A stretch of 64,000 nt of DNA from Streptomyces pinistramenti (GCF_020564935.1 NZ_JAJCXB010000013.1:1-64000); one strand, 5' to 3'; positions 25,669 to 34,748 are shown, numbered from the stretch's first letter. Program-made: numbers and translations. The notes: generated by a model not told the origin, from the sequence alone.

Positions 25669-27216
25669 TCACAGGTCTCGGACCAGGATGAGGATCATCT
25701 GCGGCTGCTGGTTGACCTTGGCCAGGACATTGTGGCCGGCCTTGAGCAGGATGTTGGTCTGGATGTAGCTGGCGGTGGCGGCGGCGTAGTCGGTGTCCTG
25801 GATGCGGGACCGGGCCGCGGTCAGGTTCGTGACCGTGATGCTGAGGGTGTTGATGTTGGACTGGAAGCGGTTCTGTGAGGAGCCGAGCCGGCCGCGGAGG
25901 TTGTTGAGCAGGCCGAGGCCGGCGGTGAGGGTGGCGAGGGGGTTGAGGTAGCCCTTGCCGTTGTTCAGGAGGTCGACCGGGCCGCCCGTGGGGTAGGCCG
26001 TGTGGTGGCCGTCCTTGAGGAGCGCGTAGTGCTGGGTTCCGTCCTCCCTGTCGATATAGGAGACGAGGGTGCCGTCCGCCGGGTCGGGCCGCGGGAGATC
26101 GGCGGGAACCAGCGGAGTATCGGGATCCACGGTCGTCGCGATGGTCTTGGTGACGTCAAGGCCGGTCAGTCCCAGGGTGGATGTGTTCATCCGCCGCGTG
26201 GTGATGAGCACGGCCTTGCCGTCCTTCGTGCCGATCTGGAAGCTGTAGCTCCGGTCCTCGCCGAGGACGTAGTTGCCGTTGAACTGGGTCTGCTGCCCGA
26301 TCGCGTCGATCGCGTCCAGGCCCTGCTGGATCTCCTGCTGGATCGCGTTCAGGTTGTCCGGGCTGTAGGTGCCGTTCAGGGCCTCGGTGACCAACAGGCT
26401 GATCCGGTCGATGAGCTTCTCCACCTCCGCCAGCGCGCTCTCTCCGACTTCGGTCAGCAGGAGACCATCGACGGTCTCACAGGCCACGTTGAACTCCTGG
26501 ACGTCCTCGGCGCTGAACGCGGCAACGAACGCTGGAATCTCCGTGGCGAGGTTCTCGGCGGCCTGCTCCGGACTCACCTCGGCCTTCGCCGCCAGAGCGG
26601 CCAGCGCCTTGGGGTCGAGATGCGCGGTCACCTCACCGGCAGTGAGGGGCTCGTTGTCGCCCTCGCCGGTCCACGACGTGAACTTTGGACCGGTCAGCGG
26701 GTCACGAGCCAGCGCCAGAAGCAGGGCGCCCAGGGGCGGTTCGTCATCGGCAGTCCGGCTCTCGATCCACTGGTCAAACACCAGACCGGCATCTATCTCA
26801 CCGGCCGGGGAGACCGCGTCGATGAACGCCGCCAGTTCCTCACCCAGCGTCTCGACGGCCTCGCCCTGCCCCAGGTGCCGCTCGGTCGAGAACTCGGCCA
26901 AAGCGTCCTCGGCGAGAAAGGGAAGGATCTCCTGCGAGCTCACCGGGGCGTTCTCGCCCCCGCCGAGCCAGGACTCCACCTGCGGGAGCAGCTTGGCCAG
27001 GTCCGCGACCGACGCCGCGAAACCCTCCGCGTCCGCCTTCACCCGCTGCGCCCGCTCCGGGTTCACCACGATCGGCGTCCGGTACTTCTCGGCGTCCGCC
27101 ACGGTGTGAATCCGGTAGCGCGAGACGGGTCGCCGGTCCTCAGGCGTGTCCGCGCCGTCGAGGCTCTGCTGGTAATGCACGTACAGCGTGCCGCTGTACG
27201 TGGCGAGGGAGTCCAT
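25669..27216 (-). CDS. Flagellin-like protein with YidB/DUF937-like N-terminal repeats
   Basis: A 515-residue protein. Residues about 252-356 match the flagellin D1 region (LIDRISLLVTEALNGT, AIQQEIQQGLDAIDAIGQQT, QFNGNYVL). Residues about 430-515 match the flagellin C-terminus (RIQDTDYAAATASYIQTNIL, then VLAKVNQQPQMILILVRDL). The usual N-terminal D0 helix is absent. In its place are about 250 residues with two repeats (about 82-140 and 180-238, each SW-x-G-x-G-[DE]-N-x-P then a helical block) resembling the YidB/DUF937 fold. ATG 27216 has AGGAGA upstream. No other flagellar gene is present in the window. Confidence 0.8.
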   Translation of the reverse strand: MDSLATYSGTLYVHYQQSLDGADTPEDRRPVSRYRIHTVADAEKYRTPIVVNPERAQRVKADAEGFAASVADLAKLLPQVESWLGGGENAPVSSQEILPFLAEDALAEFSTERHLGQGEAVETLGEELAAFIDAVSPAGEIDAGLVFDQWIESRTADDEPPLGALLLALARDPLTGPKFTSWTGEGDNEPLTAGEVTAHLDPKALAALAAKAEVSPEQAAENLATEIPAFVAAFSAEDVQEFNVACETVDGLLLTEVGESALAEVEKLIDRISLLVTEALNGTYSPDNLNAIQQEIQQGLDAIDAIGQQTQFNGNYVLGEDRSYSFQIGTKDGKAVLITTRRMNTSTLGLTGLDVTKTIATTVDPDTPLVPADLPRPDPADGTLVSYIDREDGTQHYALLKDGHHTAYPTGGPVDLLNNGKGYLNPLATLTAGLGLLNNLRGRLGSSQNRFQSNINTLSITVTNLTAARSRIQDTDYAAATASYIQTNILLKAGHNVLAKVNQQPQMILILVRDL

Positions 27217-27230
27217 GTTGTTCTCCTGAC

Positions 27231-27293
27231 AAAGTGATCCGAACTGAACAGAATCACCCTGGCACCCCGCCTTTCCGACCTCAAGATCACTTT
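27231..27293 (-). promoter_or_regulatory. Inverted repeat upstream of the flagellin-like gene
   Basis: AAAGTGATC at 27231-27239 and its exact complement GATCACTTT at 27285-27293 bracket 45 bp, 15-77 bp upstream of the flagellin-like start. They could be paired operator half-sites or a 5'-UTR stem. Function inferred. Confidence 0.4.
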
Positions 27294-27630
27294 CGGTCGG
27301 AACGCCGGTCCAACCTAGGAGGCACACGGGGCCCGAAAAAGGAGCCAGGAGCCAGAGGTTCTGCCCCCAAGAGTCACCAGTCTCGGCCGAAACCGCCTGG
27401 GAACGCCGACCTGCGATACCCGCCGCCATCACTCTGACGCACCGAGGTCAGCAGGGAACAAGCTCAAGGGGACCACCAGGGATGCGGGTCTGTACTCCAC
27501 GCAGGAACGGAAAACGTTTAAGTGAAAATGCGAGGTACGGGAGCCTTCTTGTGCTGGTGTCGACGGCCGCAGCACACTGCCAGTGTCTGCCTGAGTGCAG
27601 GCGGACACTCCGAGTGGAGGAGGCACTACG

Positions 27631-28092
27631 TTGCCTTTCATCAGAAACGCCAGCGCTGCGATTCTCGGACTCGCTCTCACGGTCGGCAGCACCGCCGCCA
27701 GCCCTGCACACGCCGCCGACACCTACACCCTCACCATCGACAGCATCGTCAACGCCAAGGGCGACCTGGCGATCTCTGAGGCGACAGTCACCGGAACGGC
27801 GTCGTGCACTCCGAGTCCGGCACAGCAAACGCAGGATGTCGTGGTGACCCTCAGCGAGAAAAATGTGGACTACCTCGGTCTTCACTTCGATCTCATCAGC
27901 GGGACGGAGCCCTCGAACCGATTCAGGTGCGACGGAGCACCACACCCCTGGACCGTCACAATCGAGGGGAGCCCTCCAGAGGAACCGGGTGTGACCATTC
28001 CCTGGGTGCCGGGACCGGGCGAAGTGGAAGGCAACATCGGCGGTTACGACGGTGTCACGGTAGATCAGCCCGCAACCATCGTCGTCTCCTGA
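27631..28092 (+). CDS. Small secreted protein (DUF6299-like)
   Basis: A 153-residue exported protein with signal peptide MPFIRNASAAILGLALTVG and cleavage near AHAA. The mature part is beta-rich with two Cys and resembles small Streptomyces secreted proteins of the DUF6299 type (tentative). TTG 27631 is preferred over upstream starts because GGAGGAGG ends 7 nt before it and the signal peptide begins there. It is transcribed away from the flagellin-like gene across about 414 bp. Confidence 0.65.
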   Translation: MPFIRNASAAILGLALTVGSTAASPAHAADTYTLTIDSIVNAKGDLAISEATVTGTASCTPSPAQQTQDVVVTLSEKNVDYLGLHFDLISGTEPSNRFRCDGAPHPWTVTIEGSPPEEPGVTIPWVPGPGEVEGNIGGYDGVTVDQPATIVVS

Positions 28093-28641
28093 GCGTCTCC
28101 TACCGTTTGGTGCAGGTTCGCGCCGATCCTGCGCATGATCGGTGCGAACTCGTGGCGTCGTTACAGTAGGCAGCCGAATACAGGAAACTAATTCGTGGAA
28201 TAAACTTCCCAGTTTCACTCAGATGGGAGTTTCCCCGGAGCCCTTGTCAAGATTTCCGCATGGTCAACGCCGAGGCGTTCTGGCCATGCGGTTTTCGTTT
28301 ACCCAAAATAAACAGGAGCACGACGTCATGCCCCTCTCTCCGCCACTCTCCGACTCCGGCCAACGCCGTAGCAGCCCGCAGGAGTAGCCCCCACTCACTC
28401 CTGCGAAGGGGTGTTGCGGCCTCGCCGGTCCCGATGCTAGTCAGCGACGGAACTTCGGCCGCCACCCACTCGAACGTGCGACGAATAGGACCTCATCCGC
28501 TACAGGGTTCGCGCCCGTCCGGATTCGCCGACGCCGCGTTGGACCACCGGACAGAATTCAGCCAGGAGCCGGAACGCGCCGTGCCCGGCAGGCCGAATCG
28601 GCCTGCCGGGCACGGCAGTTACGACGTCCTCCGGTGAATGC
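28093..28641. other. Intergenic stretch with a strong hairpin
   Basis: About 550 bp. A 19-codon frame (ATG 28328 to TAG 28387) has AGGAG 10 nt upstream but nothing else supports it. The right end holds the terminator at 28578-28616. No other gene seen. Confidence 0.4.
28578..28616. terminator. Perfect 18-bp hairpin terminator
   Basis: GCCGTGCCCGGCAGGCCG (28578-28595), a 3-nt loop, then its exact complement to 28616. It lies 25 bp past the end of the minus-strand gene at 28642 and can serve both directions. Confidence 0.8.
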
Positions 28642-29118
28642 TCACCTGGCTCGCGGGGGCTTTTCGGTTGTGGTGAGGGGGCGTTGGACGGTGACCGGGC
28701 GGTCGCGTCGTATGCGGACCTCGGTCAGGCGGTCTTCGCCGGGGAGGTGGACGAGGAGGTCGGTGTGGCTGCCCCGGCCTCGTTCGGCGACGGTGGCGAC
28801 ATGGTGCCTGTCGGCGCAGTCGGGCCGGGTGTAGGCATCGCCGGGGCGCAGGGCGCCGGCCCGGTCGCCGTAGACGTCGAGCGGGCGCTGGTCCCAGACG
28901 TTCGCGGCCTTCCGCATCGCGGACAGGGTGGACGTCTGGCGGGCGGCCTCGGTCTCCTCCCGGTGCCGCCGGCACGGGGCGCACCCCTGGGCGCCCGGGT
29001 TGGGCCCGGCGAGGTGCTGTCCGCACAGCGCCCTGCCGGTCGCCGCATCGCGCCGATGCCCCGTGACCAGGTTCGCGCGGCCCGAGGCGCCCACAGCAGG
29101 GCGGATCCGCCATGGCAC
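28642..29118 (-). CDS. Hypothetical protein with zinc-ribbon-like Cys pattern
   Basis: A 158-residue basic protein containing Cys-x14-Cys-x2-Cys (ALCGQHLAG then GCAPCRRH) and a C-terminal beta-rich segment (HTDLLVHLPGEDRLTEVRI). No named family. It lies directly downstream of decayed DUF317 sequence on the same strand. A terminator follows its stop. The start (ATG 29118) is uncertain because the upstream sequence is frameshifted. Confidence 0.45.
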   Translation of the reverse strand: MPWRIRPAVGASGRANLVTGHRRDAATGRALCGQHLAGPNPGAQGCAPCRRHREETEAARQTSTLSAMRKAANVWDQRPLDVYGDRAGALRPGDAYTRPDCADRHHVATVAERGRGSHTDLLVHLPGEDRLTEVRIRRDRPVTVQRPLTTTEKPPRAR

Positions 29119-29740
29119 GGTTCGTCAGGAGGCAGGAGCAGCGAGCCCACCCGCCGCTGGAACGCTGCGAGGGAATCGCTGAGCCGCCCAGCGCCGGTTG
29201 TGCCCATGCCTGCCGGCCCACCGGTTCGAGGGACGGCTCGCCGTCCTGGATGAGCGCCGGCAGCCAGCACAGCGTGAAGGCGGAGGTGAAGCCCTGCTCT
29301 GCGGCGGCGGTGTCCGGGGCGTCGATGTCGAGCACCCAGCCCTTGTCCGCCAGCGCGGCCAGGACCGTGTCGGGCCCGTCGAAACCGGAAGCGGGCTCGG
29401 GCCGCGCGTCGAGCGCGAGAAGGAAATCCGAGAGGGCCTCGTGCGGCACGCCACCAGTGAAGTACGCATTCCACACCGCGGGGCCGCAGGCGTGCGAGCG
29501 GGCGGAGACCTGCCAGGCCACCGGCAGCTCGCCGAGGTGGAACGGCTCGTCCGCCAGGACCCACTGGGCCCAGGCCAGCGTATCGGGGCGCAGGTGGAGG
29601 ACGGTGCTGCGCAGGACCTGCCGGACCTCCTCCGCTCGTCGATCTCCCGGCGTCCGCGGACGATGGTCAGGTTCGTCCAGCCCAGCATGGAAAGGGTGGC
29701 GCTGACCTGGTGGGTCAGCTGGCCGTCGTCACCTGCGAGA
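29119..29740 (-). pseudogene. Decayed DUF317-type protein
   Basis: Coding-like segments typical of Streptomyces DUF317 proteins lie in several frames: HLAGDDGQLTHQVSATLSML then GWTNLTIVRGRRE; LAWAQWVLADEPFHLGELPV then AWQVSARSH; and LDARPEPASGFDGPDTVLAA then LADKGWVLDID. The frame changes at least twice between them, so no full-length product can be made. DUF317 genes are Streptomyces-specific, often multicopy and found in accessory regions. Confidence 0.55.
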
Positions 29741-30352
29741 TGGCGTGGCGTGACCCAGTAGGCACCGAAAGGTTGAGGGGTGGGCGGGCCGAGGGGGTGG
29801 TGCGGGTGCAGGGGCGCCTCCCGGCGGTGAAGGAATACGAGTGGTCACTGGGGTTGGCCGCGGCGCGCCGCATACGCGGGGTGCGTCGACCGGCTCGTGC
29901 CAGGTGAGGGCGATGGCGACCTCGGGCGGAAGCGGCCCGAACTGCTCGGCCTCCGCGCTCTCCGCGATGAACACCACCGGGCTTCCGCACTCGTCCTGCC
30001 CGACGAGGACATCGCCCAGGCGGTGCGCCATGGGATAGAACGGGTTGATCGCCAGGCGCAGCACGGCGTCGCCTTCCGCGATCTTTCCTGTCTGCCCCAG
30101 GCGAACTGTCGGTCCTTTGACAGCGGACCCAGTCGCCGCGTCTTCCAATCCAGTCGACGCCGCTGGCGTCGCCCCGGCCCACCAGCTTGAGCGGAGCGGC
30201 CGATGCTGCTCCTCCGCAGTCGCTGGGCCGATGCGGACTTCCACGACGGCAGGCAGCGACACCGCCCAAGCCTCCGCAAGGGCCTGTGCAAGAGGCCACT
30301 TGGACAGGGGAAACGCAACTTCGACATGGCCCGCAGAGGCAGCTACCTTCAC
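29729..30352 (-). CDS. Hypothetical protein upstream of DUF317 remnant
   Basis: A 207-residue frame. Residues 1-160 look natural (GHVEVAFPLSKWPLAQALAE, then AVLRLAINPFYPMAHRLGDV) and the last ~45 are Pro/Arg-rich with no protein character. This suggests a 3' frameshift and that it once continued into the DUF317 sequence downstream. No domain identified with confidence. Confidence 0.4.
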   Translation of the reverse strand: MKVAASAGHVEVAFPLSKWPLAQALAEAWAVSLPAVVEVRIGPATAEEQHRPLRSSWWAGATPAASTGLEDAATGSAVKGPTVRLGQTGKIAEGDAVLRLAINPFYPMAHRLGDVLVGQDECGSPVVFIAESAEAEQFGPLPPEVAIALTWHEPVDAPRVCGAPRPTPVTTRIPSPPGGAPAPAPPPRPAHPSTFRCLLGHATPSRR

Positions 30353-30504
30353 CTGGTCTTCGGCGGTCGCTCACGGTCGCACAGGGCTTCCTTCAGGCTG
30401 AGCCACCCGCGAAGGGATGAGTTGGTCACGCCCCACGAATCCTCGCCCATGCGTAAGCCACCGAACCGGGTCCACACCAGGCACCCCCAACCAGGGAGAG
30501 ACGC

Positions 30505-31068
30505 ATGCCCCATCTTGCTCTGTACACGTTCGGCGTCCTGAAGTCACCTCTCGCCGATCCCGCACGTCATACACGGGAGTTCCACGAGAGCGGTGAGGCC
30601 GTCTACCGGGAGATCGGGCAGCACCCCGGGTATATCGCTCGTGCTGAAGCGGCAGATCGCAGCCTGGGCGCACGGACGGATTTCGACTCGGACTGGGGTG
30701 AGTGGGGAGAGTTTGCCGTTCCGGCCTGGTACGGGAAAGGCCGCACTGTGGAGACCACCGCCCTGGCCGCGACCCTCTCCCTCTGGACCGACCTGCGATC
30801 CGCCTTCGACGCCATCTACACCGGTCTGCACCGTGAGGCGCTGAACAGGCGTTACGACTGGTTCGAGAGGACAGGACACCCGGGTTACGTGTTCTGGTGG
30901 GCCTCCGACGGCGTGATACCCACCTGGCAGGACGGGGTTTCCAGGCTGGAGCACCTCCACGACCACGGCTCCGCGCCGCACGCCTTCACCTTCCACCACT
31001 CGTTCGCCCCGGACGGAACTCCGACCAGGATCAAAGGCATCGGGCCGAAGAGCGACAAGGTTCGCTGA
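30505..31068 (+). CDS. DUF3291 domain protein
   Basis: A 187-residue protein beginning LALYTFGVLKSPLADP, the typical DUF3291 N-terminus. It is His/Trp-rich (GYVFWWASDG, and HDHGSAPHAFTFHHSF near the end). The fold is a ferredoxin-like, antibiotic-biosynthesis-monooxygenase relative of unknown function. AGGGAGAG precedes ATG 30505. It stands alone between the DUF317 remnants and a truncated IS. Confidence 0.8.
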   Translation: MPHLALYTFGVLKSPLADPARHTREFHESGEAVYREIGQHPGYIARAEAADRSLGARTDFDSDWGEWGEFAVPAWYGKGRTVETTALAATLSLWTDLRSAFDAIYTGLHREALNRRYDWFERTGHPGYVFWWASDGVIPTWQDGVSRLEHLHDHGSAPHAFTFHHSFAPDGTPTRIKGIGPKSDKVR

Positions 31069-31129
31069 CGAGGAAGCCTGAACGACTGGATTCGCTGGGG
31101 CCTTGGCCCTTGATCGTGGACACCGGTTG

Positions 31130-31690
31130 TCATGCGGCAGTGGCCGGCGTAAGTGATCGTCGCTCGAAGGCGATCGGGCTGATCTGGCCGAGTCGGGAGT
31201 GCCTTCTTCGGGTGTTGTAGCGGGTCGCCCAGCGGAAGACCGCGAGCCGGGCCTCGCGCGCCCCGGTCCACCGCTTCTTCCCCTGCAGCGTCTCCCGTTT
31301 CAGGGATGCGTGCAGCGATTCCGCGGCGGCGTTGTCCGCGCTGGTGCCCACCGCACCGCGTGACCTGTCCACACCGAGGTCCTCGCAGACCTGGGCGAAC
31401 TCCTTGGAGGCGTATTGCGCCCCGTTGTCGCTGTGGAAGATCGCCCCGCGCAGGCCGTCGGCGCCCCGGACCGAGGCTGCGGCCTTGAGTGCGTCGGTGA
31501 CCGGCGAGGTGCGCATGTGGTCGGCGATCGACCAGCCCGCCAGCCGCTTCGAGCCAAGTCCAACACCGTTGCGAGGTAAAGGAATGGGCCGTCTCCGATG
31601 GGCAGGCAGATTATGTCGCCCACGTACCGGGGGTTCGGTGCGATCGCAGTGAAGTCGCGCCGCAGCAGGTCCGGCACGGGCGTCGCCGGA
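31130..31690 (-). mobile_element. Truncated IS3-family transposase (OrfB C-terminal half)
   Basis: The DDE integrase core of an IS3/IS407-type OrfB. SDNGAQYASKEFAQVCEDLG carries the second Asp, NAAAESLHASLKRE the Glu, and RYNTRRRHSRLG is the typical end. Upstream, [18 protein letters not shown] (first Asp) lies in another frame, so a frameshift is present. The N-terminal half of OrfB, OrfA and an outer terminal repeat are missing at the junction near 31690, where an aryl-AMP ligase fragment begins. Inactive. Confidence 0.85.
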
Positions 31691-32123
31691 ATACAACAAG
31701 CTCGCCTTCACCACCGACGGCTTCTACCGCACCGGCGACCTGGTCCGGCGCACCGCCTCAGGGCACCTCGTGGTCGAGGGACGGATCAAGGATCTCATCA
31801 ACCGCGGCGGCGAAAAGGTGTCGGCCGCAGAAATAGAAGAGCTTCTCCTCACCCACCCCGACATCGCCCGGGCAGCGGTCGTCGCGATGCCCGACGCCCT
31901 CCTCGGCGAGCGGACCTGCGCCTACGTCGTCCCCGACGAAGGTGGGGGAGAGCCCCCGACCCTGGCCTCCGTACGCACACTGCAACAGGCCAGGGGCTTC
32001 GCCCAGTACAAGTTCATCGACCGCCTCGACATCGTGGACCGCCTGCCGCTCACCGCACTCGGCAAGGTCGACAAGAAGGCGCTGATCGCCGCCCTCGCAC
32101 CCCGCACAGGAGAAACAGCATGA
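31689..32123 (+). pseudogene. 5'-truncated aryl-AMP ligase (EntE/DhbE-like) fragment
   Basis: The C-terminal ~145 residues of an adenylate-forming enzyme: [13 protein letters not shown] (A7-A8), [20 protein letters not shown] (A8) and [13 protein letters not shown] (A10 Lys). This is the 2,3-dihydroxybenzoate/salicylate-AMP ligase type that loads an aryl carrier protein. The first ~380 residues are replaced by the IS3 fragment at 31690, so it is non-functional. It overlaps the carrier-protein gene by 4 bp. Confidence 0.85.
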
Positions 32124-32347
32124 CGCGCGACGAACTCCACTCCCTGGTCGCCGAGCGGCTCGGCGTCGAGCCCGACTCCCTCACCGGCGACGCCAACCTC
32201 GTCCAGATGGGAAGGGAATCCCTCACGGTGATGCGTATCGTCAACCAGCTGAAACGAGCCGGGGCCACCGTCCGCTACTCCGACCTCATCTCCCGCCCCA
32301 CCCTGGACAGTTGGTGGCAGAACGTGTCCCAGGGCGGAAACGGCTAA
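32120..32347 (+). CDS. Aryl/acyl carrier protein
   Basis: A 75-residue carrier protein resembling the aryl carrier domain of EntB/VibB. The phosphopantetheine site is the Ser of MGRESL (residues 35-40), with the following helix [13 protein letters not shown]. It would accept an aryl group from the AMP ligase, which is truncated here, so it is probably a stranded relic unless another ligase in the genome serves it. ATGA coupled to the ligase fragment; nothing of the rest of such a pathway follows. Confidence 0.8.
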   Translation: MTRDELHSLVAERLGVEPDSLTGDANLVQMGRESLTVMRIVNQLKRAGATVRYSDLISRPTLDSWWQNVSQGGNG

Positions 32348-33242
32348 CGACCGACTCGCGAGGGACCACACGCAGGGGGAGAGACCTTCTTTGCGTTGGC
32401 ACTCGGCACCCCAACAGGGAGCCACCAAAGCAACACTGTTGTTGCAGCACTCCCGCCTTCCGTATCCGTGTGAACTGGGCATCTACACAGGCGAGTCAAG
32501 CACCTGCCGCTCAAGCTGTCGGGCGTCTCGGGGCGGCGTCGGGCGATCTTCGATCAGCCGTACCAGGACTGCCCCTGCCTGCGGCGCCCGCAGGCTCCTC
32601 GGAGCCGACGATCCGGCGGATCTACCGCTGCCACCAGCGGGAGCCGCTCCAACTCGGGCCGGCTTCGATCAGCTGCCACTCGCTGTCGTCCGCGGCGGCG
32701 GCCAGCTTGTCGATCCGCCGCCGGTCCGGCCGGGGCAGCGCCGTCCAGCATCCGGTAGCGCCCTACATGCATCCGACGCAGGTCCGGTGACCCGCACTCG
32801 GCCGCACCCCGGCCGGGGCTGCTCAGCAAACAGGTCGGCCGCGTCCCTCAGCGGGCACAGCCCGCCGAGGTCGTCCGGGACCGGGGCATTCGTGGCGGTC
32901 AACGGGAAGGGCGACGACTCGACCAGGCTCCGCTCCCCCCGCGAGCCGCCGGAACGTACCGCCTGCCCCAGACCCGAGGCCAGCAGGGTGACTCGCCAGG
33001 GCATCCTCCGGCCCCCATGCAACCCGTCCCACGCTGTGGCGGCTTCGCGGAGATCCTCCACATCCGGCTTGACGTACCACCTCTGGGTGGTGTGCACGTT
33101 CGCGTGCCCGGTCACCCACGCCCTGCGACACGGTCGTGACGTTCCTCAGACATTTCCCCCAACGGCGAGGGGCAGAAGTCGTGTTGACCATGGCTCTGTC
33201 GGAGGACACCGGCAGGGCCGTCAAGCAAGGCAAGGAGTGTTC
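32348..33242. other. Decayed region with integrase scrap
   Basis: About 900 bp between the carrier protein and a secreted-protein gene. The only recognisable piece is an integrase-like C-terminal segment on the minus strand (33011-33115). Other open frames are GC-driven and have no family resemblance. Confidence 0.4.
33011..33115 (-). pseudogene. Tyrosine-recombinase C-terminal remnant
   Basis: A short segment reads TGHANVHTTQRWYVKPDVED, matching the end of site-specific tyrosine integrases where LGH-x-n-T-x-n-Y carries the nucleophile. It cannot be extended upstream in any frame, so only a relic of an integrated element remains. Confidence 0.4.
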
Positions 33243-33755
33243 ATGATGCGTACCAACCGGAAGATCGCCGTCGCCCTCGCCGTCACCGCGCTGGTGGGCG
33301 CTGCGGGTGCGGGAGTCGCACAGGCCGCGTCGGCGACGGCCGGCGGCGGCGCCCCCTCCGCATGCCGTCCGGCCAACCACACCGCGAAGATCACCGCGGC
33401 GCCCGACAGCACGGGGCACCACCACTACCGCGTCACCCTGACCGCGCCGCGCGGGTACGACCCGTGCACGCTGGCCGGCTCGCCCACCGGCGTGCGGTTC
33501 TCCCACCACGGCTCGGAGACCGGCGTCGCCTCCGGCCACTACGGCACCCAGCAGACCGCAGTCACCTTCGGCCCTGGCCACCCCGTGCACTTCGACATCC
33601 AGGTTCCCCACAGCACCCACGGCGGCACGCCCGCGGACGAAGCGTCCTTCACGCTCCGGGCTCCGGACGGGGAAATCCCCGGCACGTCCGTCGCACAAGG
33701 CAACCTCAAGGTGACCGCCGGCACCCTCATCGGCCCGATTCAGCGCGGCGCCTGA
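33243..33755 (+). CDS. Secreted DUF4232-like protein
   Basis: A 170-residue exported protein with a signal peptide (hydrophobic 9-24, AQAASA). The mature domain follows DUF4232: a first Cys (SACRPANHTAK), an LTAPRGYDPCTLAGSPTGV segment with the second Cys, then VTFGPGHPVHFDIQVP. The family is a common cell-envelope domain of unknown function in actinomycetes. AAGGAG lies 5 nt before ATG 33243; ATG 33246 is an alternative start. Stand-alone gene. Confidence 0.75.
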   Translation: MMRTNRKIAVALAVTALVGAAGAGVAQAASATAGGGAPSACRPANHTAKITAAPDSTGHHHYRVTLTAPRGYDPCTLAGSPTGVRFSHHGSETGVASGHYGTQQTAVTFGPGHPVHFDIQVPHSTHGGTPADEASFTLRAPDGEIPGTSVAQGNLKVTAGTLIGPIQRGA

Positions 33756-34376
33756 CCAGCTTCAGCTTCCATGCCCCCGGAGAGCCGCCCCACGTACGAC
33801 ATTTCCGTGGCCATAGGCGTGCGCGGCATGACGGGCAGGCCGGTCGGGTCACCGCGTCCGGCCGCAGCCCGCGCATGCGGGGACGCAGCGCGGCGTCGAG
33901 CTCGTAGTGCAGCTGCGGGCCGGTCGAGAGGTTCAGCTCGGCCACCTCCCGTCTGCACGGTCGGCAGGTAAGGCCACAGCGTCCCGGTGGGCGCGTCCCA
34001 CACCGGGTGCATGCGCCGCCCGACTGGTGACCGTTATTGCCCGATCAGATACCAATTGCTATCCCTTGTTAAGTTTGCGGACGCGCGTTATATAGATGGT
34101 GTCGTCATGCGCATCCCGGTGAGAGACGGGAGAGGAGCGCACGAGATGGTCACTTCCTACGGCGCGGGCGTGCTGCGGCTGACCGTTCCGGCCGTCGGGC
34201 GGGTCGAGCCGTGGGAGGGCGAGATCCCCGTCGGAGGCGGCTCACGTACGGAAGACGGGGCCTGGCGGTCGGCGGTGCCGGCGTGGAAGGCGGGCGACTC
34301 ACCCTTCCCCTCCGCCCTCCGCCTCGTCGGCCTCCGTTCCCCGGGAATCCCGGGGAGGAAGGTGAGGGAGGCGGCC
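33756..34376. other. Intergenic stretch before the STAS-dnaK operon
   Basis: About 620 bp. The left half has GC-driven frames only. The right half is less GC-rich and holds a promoter candidate. The STAS frame is open back to ATG 34107 and ATG 34146 (the latter with AGAGGAGC upstream), so some of this could encode an N-terminal extension without recognisable domain. Confidence 0.4.
34066..34094 (+). promoter_or_regulatory. Candidate sigma70-type promoter for STAS-dnaK-grpE
   Basis: TTGTTA (34066-34071) and TATATA (34089-34094) are separated by exactly 17 bp in an unusually AT-rich patch. No CIRCE or HspR-box (HAIR) repeat was recognised nearby, so heat-shock control is not evident. Confidence 0.5.
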
Positions 34377-34736
34377 ATGAGGGAACGGGTGGGATGTGCG
34401 ACCGCCGTCCTGCGGGGGGCCGACGGACGCACCCGGGTGGCGGTGTCCGGTGAGATCGACATCGTCAGCGCGCCGCAGTTGCGCATGGCGCTCGACGAGG
34501 CGCTGGCCGGGACGGGTCACCTGGTGGAAGTGGACTTCGGGGACGTCAGGTTCTGTGACTGCTGCGGACTGAGCGTCCTGCTGAGGGCCCGCCGCCGGGC
34601 ACATGAGCAGGGCGCGGACCTGCGTCTCGTCAACGTCGCCTCGCCCTTGGTACGGCGCCTGCTGGACGGGACGGGGACGGTGGAAGCGCTGCTCGGACCG
34701 CTGTCGGCGGGGCGCGAAGAGTGCGGTCCGATCTGA
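34377..34736 (+). CDS. STAS-domain anti-sigma-factor-antagonist-like protein with altered phosphosite
   Basis: A 119-residue STAS protein: RVAVSGEIDIVSAPQLRMAL, LVEVDFGDVRFCDCCGLSVL, then a C-terminal helix (ASPLVRRLLDGTG). SpoIIAA-type antagonists are controlled by phosphorylation of Ser in the D-S-[ST]-G motif; here it reads Asp61-Cys62-Cys63-Gly64, so kinase control is not possible in the usual way. ATG 34377 has GAGGGAGG upstream; longer in-frame starts at 34146 or 34107 cannot be excluded. It sits 12 bp before dnaK. Confidence 0.8.
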   Translation: MRERVGCATAVLRGADGRTRVAVSGEIDIVSAPQLRMALDEALAGTGHLVEVDFGDVRFCDCCGLSVLLRARRRAHEQGADLRLVNVASPLVRRLLDGTGTVEALLGPLSAGREECGPI

Positions 34737-34748
34737 GAGGAGCCAGTG

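Noticed and set aside
32554..32829. A minus-strand 91-codon frame as a gene
   Set aside because: It is Arg/Gly-dominated, has no ribosome binding site and reads like a GC-driven shadow.
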